Both the position numbers and the translations under genes were made by a program. A DNA stretch of 64,000 bases from Caprimulgus europaeus (taxonomy: Eukaryota; Chordata; Aves; Caprimulgiformes; Caprimulgidae), in the NCBI GenBank assembly GCA_907165065.1, contig OU015532.1, forward strand, positions 47,534,839 to 47,598,838, in the 5' to 3' direction. Every line of letters starts with the position of its first letter. The first letter of the stretch is position 1. Below are positions 59,246 to 64,000 of this stretch, piece after piece. The notes beneath the pieces are model-generated. The model searched no databases and had not been told where the DNA came from. It saw only the letters and a list, made by a program, of their open reading frames with translations.

Positions 59246-62200
59246 GTAAGTTGTGACTGATATGCAGCATAAGACCTAAACAAAAACTGGGTTTAAGATA
59301 AAAACTTATTTCTTTTGTTCTTTTATTCTTTTTATTGTCACATATATGTTTGTTTGGAACATAACTTTTGTATTACAGTAATTCAGATATAATATTGACA
59401 GTAAGTATTTAAGGGCAAATTCTCATTCTCCTTCCTTTTACTAAGGGTGAGCGCTGGAGAAATGCATGCAACAGCATGGAAATATTTCTCTGGGATCCCA
59501 GTGTCCCTGTTTCATTTGCAGTGAGATCGCCTTGCCATCTTTCCCACACCTCCTTCCACATTAATTTTGTGCAGATTAATTTGACTACGCTGTTGCTGTC
59601 AGTTATGCTAAGATGCAGGAGACTGAACTGGTTCCAAGGAGAACACGTAGCTATGGCCATCTGAACAGAAAGCAGCCATGCTGCTGTGGCTTTGAGCTGT
59701 CTCCTTACATCTTCTCCTAGCTGCCCTCAAAACTATTGTCAGCAGCTCACGATGCAAAGGGAGTTCAGCTGTAGCTGAAAACCTTGGTCCATCTGGATGT
59801 CTGTGAACAAATGTAGCTAAAAAGGCAGGGGTAACAGCTTTGGGAAGAGTCACAATGACTTGAATAAAAGCTCAGGAACTTTCGGACTCACGTTGCTGTA
59901 TTTCGAATCGATGCACGACAACCTTGCGCCATAATAACCCTAACGCTACCTACGGTGTTGCTGTTCCATCTGGGGATCAGTCGGGAACAGTGGCAGTGTT
60001 TGAGGTTAAAAGGAAACTCCTGTCACTCTGTGATACCATAAACCCTAAGACATGGCTGACATCTGGAAGTGTGTGTTGGAAGTGGATATTGCTCTCTGAT
60101 TTTGCGGACTCAAGGATGTGTGGCACAGGGGCATGATACTAAACACAGTGCTACAGTCACATATTCTTGTATCATATGGAAGGGCAAAGTTCTTTAAGAG
60201 CTCACTCACTTTAATTCATGTGTATGTATTCCCCTACTCCGAAGCCTTGTCTATAGTTCTCAGTATTATTGTATTCAGATTGAAAAACACCACCGAATTC
60301 TGATGATAGCTAATAATTCAATGTACAGAAAATGAATATTCAGAGTTCTGAATGTTCTTAAAGAATCGTCTGGGATTTATCAGTGTTGGGTAAACATTTA
60401 CAGGAGTTAAGAGTCACACTAAGGAACAACTTGTAAAGGTAGATATTTATTAATACAGCCTTATTTAAACCCTGAGCAGACTTTTAGCACATAAACAGCT
60501 ACTTGTAAATTCTTAACATTACTTTAATTCTTATTACTTTCATCTAATCATCCAGACTATAAGAGAAAGGTACCAACACCACTACTTCTGTATATATAAG
60601 GAGTGGAAATTTTAGCTTAGGTTAACTCAGTAATTTATTTACTGTTATAGAAAATTTCACAAACAAAATTCAAAAGAGATCTCTTTGAGATTGCACAGTT
60701 TGGTTTTGCTTTCTCTCTTGTGCTTCTCCTGTCTGACTTTACCCTATTAAGGCAAAACATTTCTCTCTTTCTCTCTCCTTCATAACACACTAATCCTCTT
60801 CTAATTTCAACTATTACTGCAAGATGGAAATCAAAGCTGCTTTATGACGTTTAAAATGTATTATTAATGCATGCAGGCCGAGGAAAAATGTCCAGAGAAC
60901 ATCATCATTTTGACATCTATTTACTGTCCTCTGCCAGGCCATGGATCAAAAATGTCTCAGCCACCTCGAGGGGGTTATCACATGGGAGGGGAATTTTCAA
61001 AAACTAGCTGCTGCGTTCAGCCTTCCTCACAAAGCCTGATACTGAATTACTGACACAGATGACTCCTCTTCCCTCAGAATCTTAACAAGCACTCAAGCCT
61101 TGCTGGTTTGGACAGCAAAAGAGAACAAATGGTTGATCTTTATTATATGATTCAGCCCTGTAATAAAATGTATCTGCCACTGATAGATCCAGGCATATTT
61201 CACCATTTTTCCTCAGCCAAAGACATTATTAGAACAGAATATTTAGCTGTTGCAGGTTATTTAGGTGTTTTTACACTTCCTCCAGAGTTATGATCTGACT
61301 ACTTAAATCAACTAAACTTCTTCTGCTTAGTTCAGTAATGAGCATTTTTCCAATAACAAAAAAGTCATATTCCTTCCTCTCACTGTTCCTCTGCTTCATC
61401 TTCGTGCTAAGTGTAAATGTAAAAAGACAAGCAGTGATAACCCAGCGCTTAAAACACAGAAGCAGGAGCAGGAAGTATGAACTTTTTCCTTTGCTTTAAC
61501 ATTTCCAACACAGGTTGTTTGGCCAGTAGAAAGCACTTTTCTCTGTGCTGATCCATGTGCATGCACCTATTCACTCTCTGATTTCTCCAGAAGGACTTTG
61601 GAGGTAGTCACTGGAGTTTAGGGCAGAAGCCCAAGGACCCCGTGTCTCGATGCTGGTAACTCCATCACTCACACTGGACCTCTGGTGCCTCCCCATGGGA
61701 GCTCTGTCCACAGTAGGAGCACACCTCCAGCTTTGGTGCTGGGGCTCAGCATCTCCCACAGGCCTCAGCGCTGTGACACTGAAAAGTGACAAGTGACCTT
61801 TTAAAGATTTATATTTATCTGTTTTAAAGATTTATATTTATCTGGTGTGATTTGTAAGGGAAAGGTCTTATTTAGAACCGAGTTCACACAACCGCTGAAG
61901 GCACATATTTCTTTTGATTCCACTCTTCCTTTTGAATATATATTTATTTGTATTCAGGATACACAACCATAACATCATAAAACAGAGAAATATTTCAGCC
62001 AGATGTTTACAGCAGATTGTGACTACGGAACTAATCAGATAAGACAAGAGCAGCTTATAAGGAGGGTAGGATAAAGTACAAGATCAGTTTATATAACTCT
62101 GGGCTGTATAAGAACACAGCTAAGAATTTTGCTTAATTTTTAAAATAAAAGATAACCATGAATCATTTCTGAACAGCCCATCAACCATTCACGTTTGGTT

Positions 62201-64000
62201 ATGCAGTAAAAGGTAATGTACAGGTTACATATCAGGGCACAGCATTTTCAGGTGGAAGCTGTAGAGCAATATTAAGTCAATCCTTGCCTTCAAGACAATT
62301 TCATACACATCTGTGTCATTTCTGAAAAGTATTCATCTAATCTACTCCCTACAAATTTTCACTGGCTAAAGCATCTTAGCCACTGCAAACTTTATTATAG
62401 AACTTCCAAGTACTTCAGATTTATTTCTTTTTTCCTAAGTGTCTAACCTGACTCTTCCTTTCTGTAATTTAAGGCCACTATTTGCCAGCTTGTTCAGCAG
62501 GGACAGGAGAGTCGATTATTCACCTCTGGCAGAAGGCAGTACACACTTGCAGACCCTGACTGTGTCTCCCCTAAATTTTCTTTTTCTCTAAGCTTAATAA
62601 CCCCAGTGTGTTTGCTCCTTCTCCAGAAGTCATAACTTTCAGATGCTTGATCAATCTTTTTGCTGCCCAAACGGTCCCCTTCATTCTTGAATTACGGTGC
62701 CCAGGATGAACGCAGTACATCAGTCACCTCGGGCACCACCCGTGCCCAAAACAGCCTCGCAGCCTGTGTGCCTGGGTGTGCGCCCCACTGTGATGCTTTT
62801 TCACACCAGCCTGGCATTGTTGACTGTAATGCATTTGTCCTCTACAGAGATTTATTATTTGATAAAGTACATAGTAACATGTGTATGCACACATATATCT
62901 GGGACTGCAGTTTCCACAGGGTCTTTTAATTTTTCAGTAGAAAACATATAGTATACAGTTTATGGACTTATCCAAAGCAAATTAAAGTTTTGTTGACTCC
63001 TGCACAGCAACATTACTATGCTAATTATGCAGGAGATTTGGTGATAGTCTTGTGTATTTTCCTCTAATTAATTACATGCAATTTATTTTGTAAACATGTT
63101 TTGACTCTTTGTGTAGGAGTAAAACAAATTATGCAGCTTGAACATAGTATATCGACACACAAAATGGAAAACAAAATCAAGAACCCTTCTAAATTCAAGT
63201 TGTATACGTAAAAATACGAGCTTCCTCTCTTCTCTGGCTTCTCCAGATTGCACTTCTGTCCACTCCATCCAGAACAGAGAGGCAGCCTGGCACCAACATC
63301 CTCTGTAAGGGACGAGAAGAGCAAATGGATTGCCTCAAAGATTCTGTTGTAAAAAGAGTAATTGTCTCAAGAGCTGAGCAGCCTTGCTGATCAAAGGACG
63401 AGCAGCCGTGCTGATCAAAAGGTTTAAACAGCTGCTTGAAGGGGTTTATGAAGTAGTGGATGTGAGGTGGTGTAATCACCGATCTGCCTCACAGGGACTG
63501 CTGGGGCTCAGCCACTGTCTCTCTCTGATGCACCAAACTGGCCTGGTCAGGACTTATTTCAGCATCTATTTATATATGTTCCTTTAGCAATAGAGAAAGA
63601 ATTGCTGGAAATCTTCTGATTATCTTCACCAGAAAAATGATTTCTCTTGCAAACTGGGCAGAGGACCAGTTCGAAGGGAAGTGTGATTGCAATGGGAACT
63701 TCCACCTCTGTCCAGGATGGGTAGCGCTTCATCAGAGTGGCTGCAAGTTTTTGTGTCTGAACAGAACACACTGATGATACCCAGAATCAAACTATAGAGA
63801 ACACACACTGTATTTGGCATACCTTATCTCCTCCTCATTTTCCACACTGAGTTTGGTCTCTCTACCTCCAGGCAGAACACAGATAAGTTTTATTTTAAAT
63901 CACTATTATTAATCTACAGCTTACCTTAGATCCTATGTGGATGAATCCACCTTTGTATCAGGTCCCTCACTCCCCCAGCTGCAGAAGGTCGCACAGAGCC
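59246..64000. other. Non-coding stretch, no repeats of note
   Basis: No further exon was recognised. A CpG-retaining patch lies at about 59888-59960 (TTCGAATCGATGCACGACAA). A perfect 23-bp duplication starting TTTTAAAGATTTATATTTAT lies at 61799-61844. Small open frames have no motifs. Confidence 0.5.
61799..61844. repeat. Perfect 23-bp tandem duplication
   Basis: Two identical adjacent 23-base units, 61799-61821 and 61822-61844. Each starts TTTTAAAGATTTATATTTAT and ends CTG. Confidence 0.93.

Overview
The window looks like bird nuclear DNA, most probably intron or gene-desert sequence of a large gene. The evidence is the set of dispersed repeats: at least eight fragments of CR1, the dominant avian LINE, several with the typical CR1 3' end that finishes in short AGAATC/ATTCTATG-like repeats, and eight copies of one LTR family of about 600 bp that begins TGTCCTGGTTTCAC and resembles avian ERVL-type LTRs. 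Nothing resembles bacterial or organelle DNA. I see no rRNA, tRNA, CRISPR array or operon-like gene order. Nearly all small open reading frames are short, overlap on both strands and show no protein motif.

Layout. Positions 1-9183 are mostly single-copy, with a 36-bp tandem array and a broken, partly inverted CR1 at 3224-4440. Positions 9184-30020 are repeat-rich: LTR copies at 9184, 16120, 22088 and 24066, CR1 pieces at 19367, 19690, 20135, 21402, 26535 and 28663, and at 28950-30020 an unusual CR1 that seems to keep its GC-rich 5' region, including five 49-bp tandem repeats, fused by internal deletion to its own 3' end. Positions 30021-53532 hold a small CpG cluster, three same-strand LTR copies about 4 kb apart (32478, 36263, 40720), a 195-bp polypurine tract, an 18-bp tandem array, a full-length inverted LTR (51631-52234) and another CR1 tail. 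Positions 53533-64000 are almost repeat-free.

Genes. The only gene-like signals are two short + strand candidate exons with strong splice signals, 34379-34458 and 59197-59245, separated by 24.7 kb. I cannot name the gene. Their reading frames do not join if the first exon uses its first acceptor, but they do join if it starts at 34428 instead. If they are real, most of the window is intron of one gene transcribed on the + strand. Several AT-rich blocks dense in homeodomain-like TAAT motifs (about 26860-27960, 34140-35120, 57650-58450) look like candidate conserved non-coding elements, but that is inference without an alignment.

I found no convincing undescribed system. The most unusual items are the internally deleted CR1 with tandem 5' repeats, the in-place inversion within the CR1 near 4.3 kb, and the two exon candidates.
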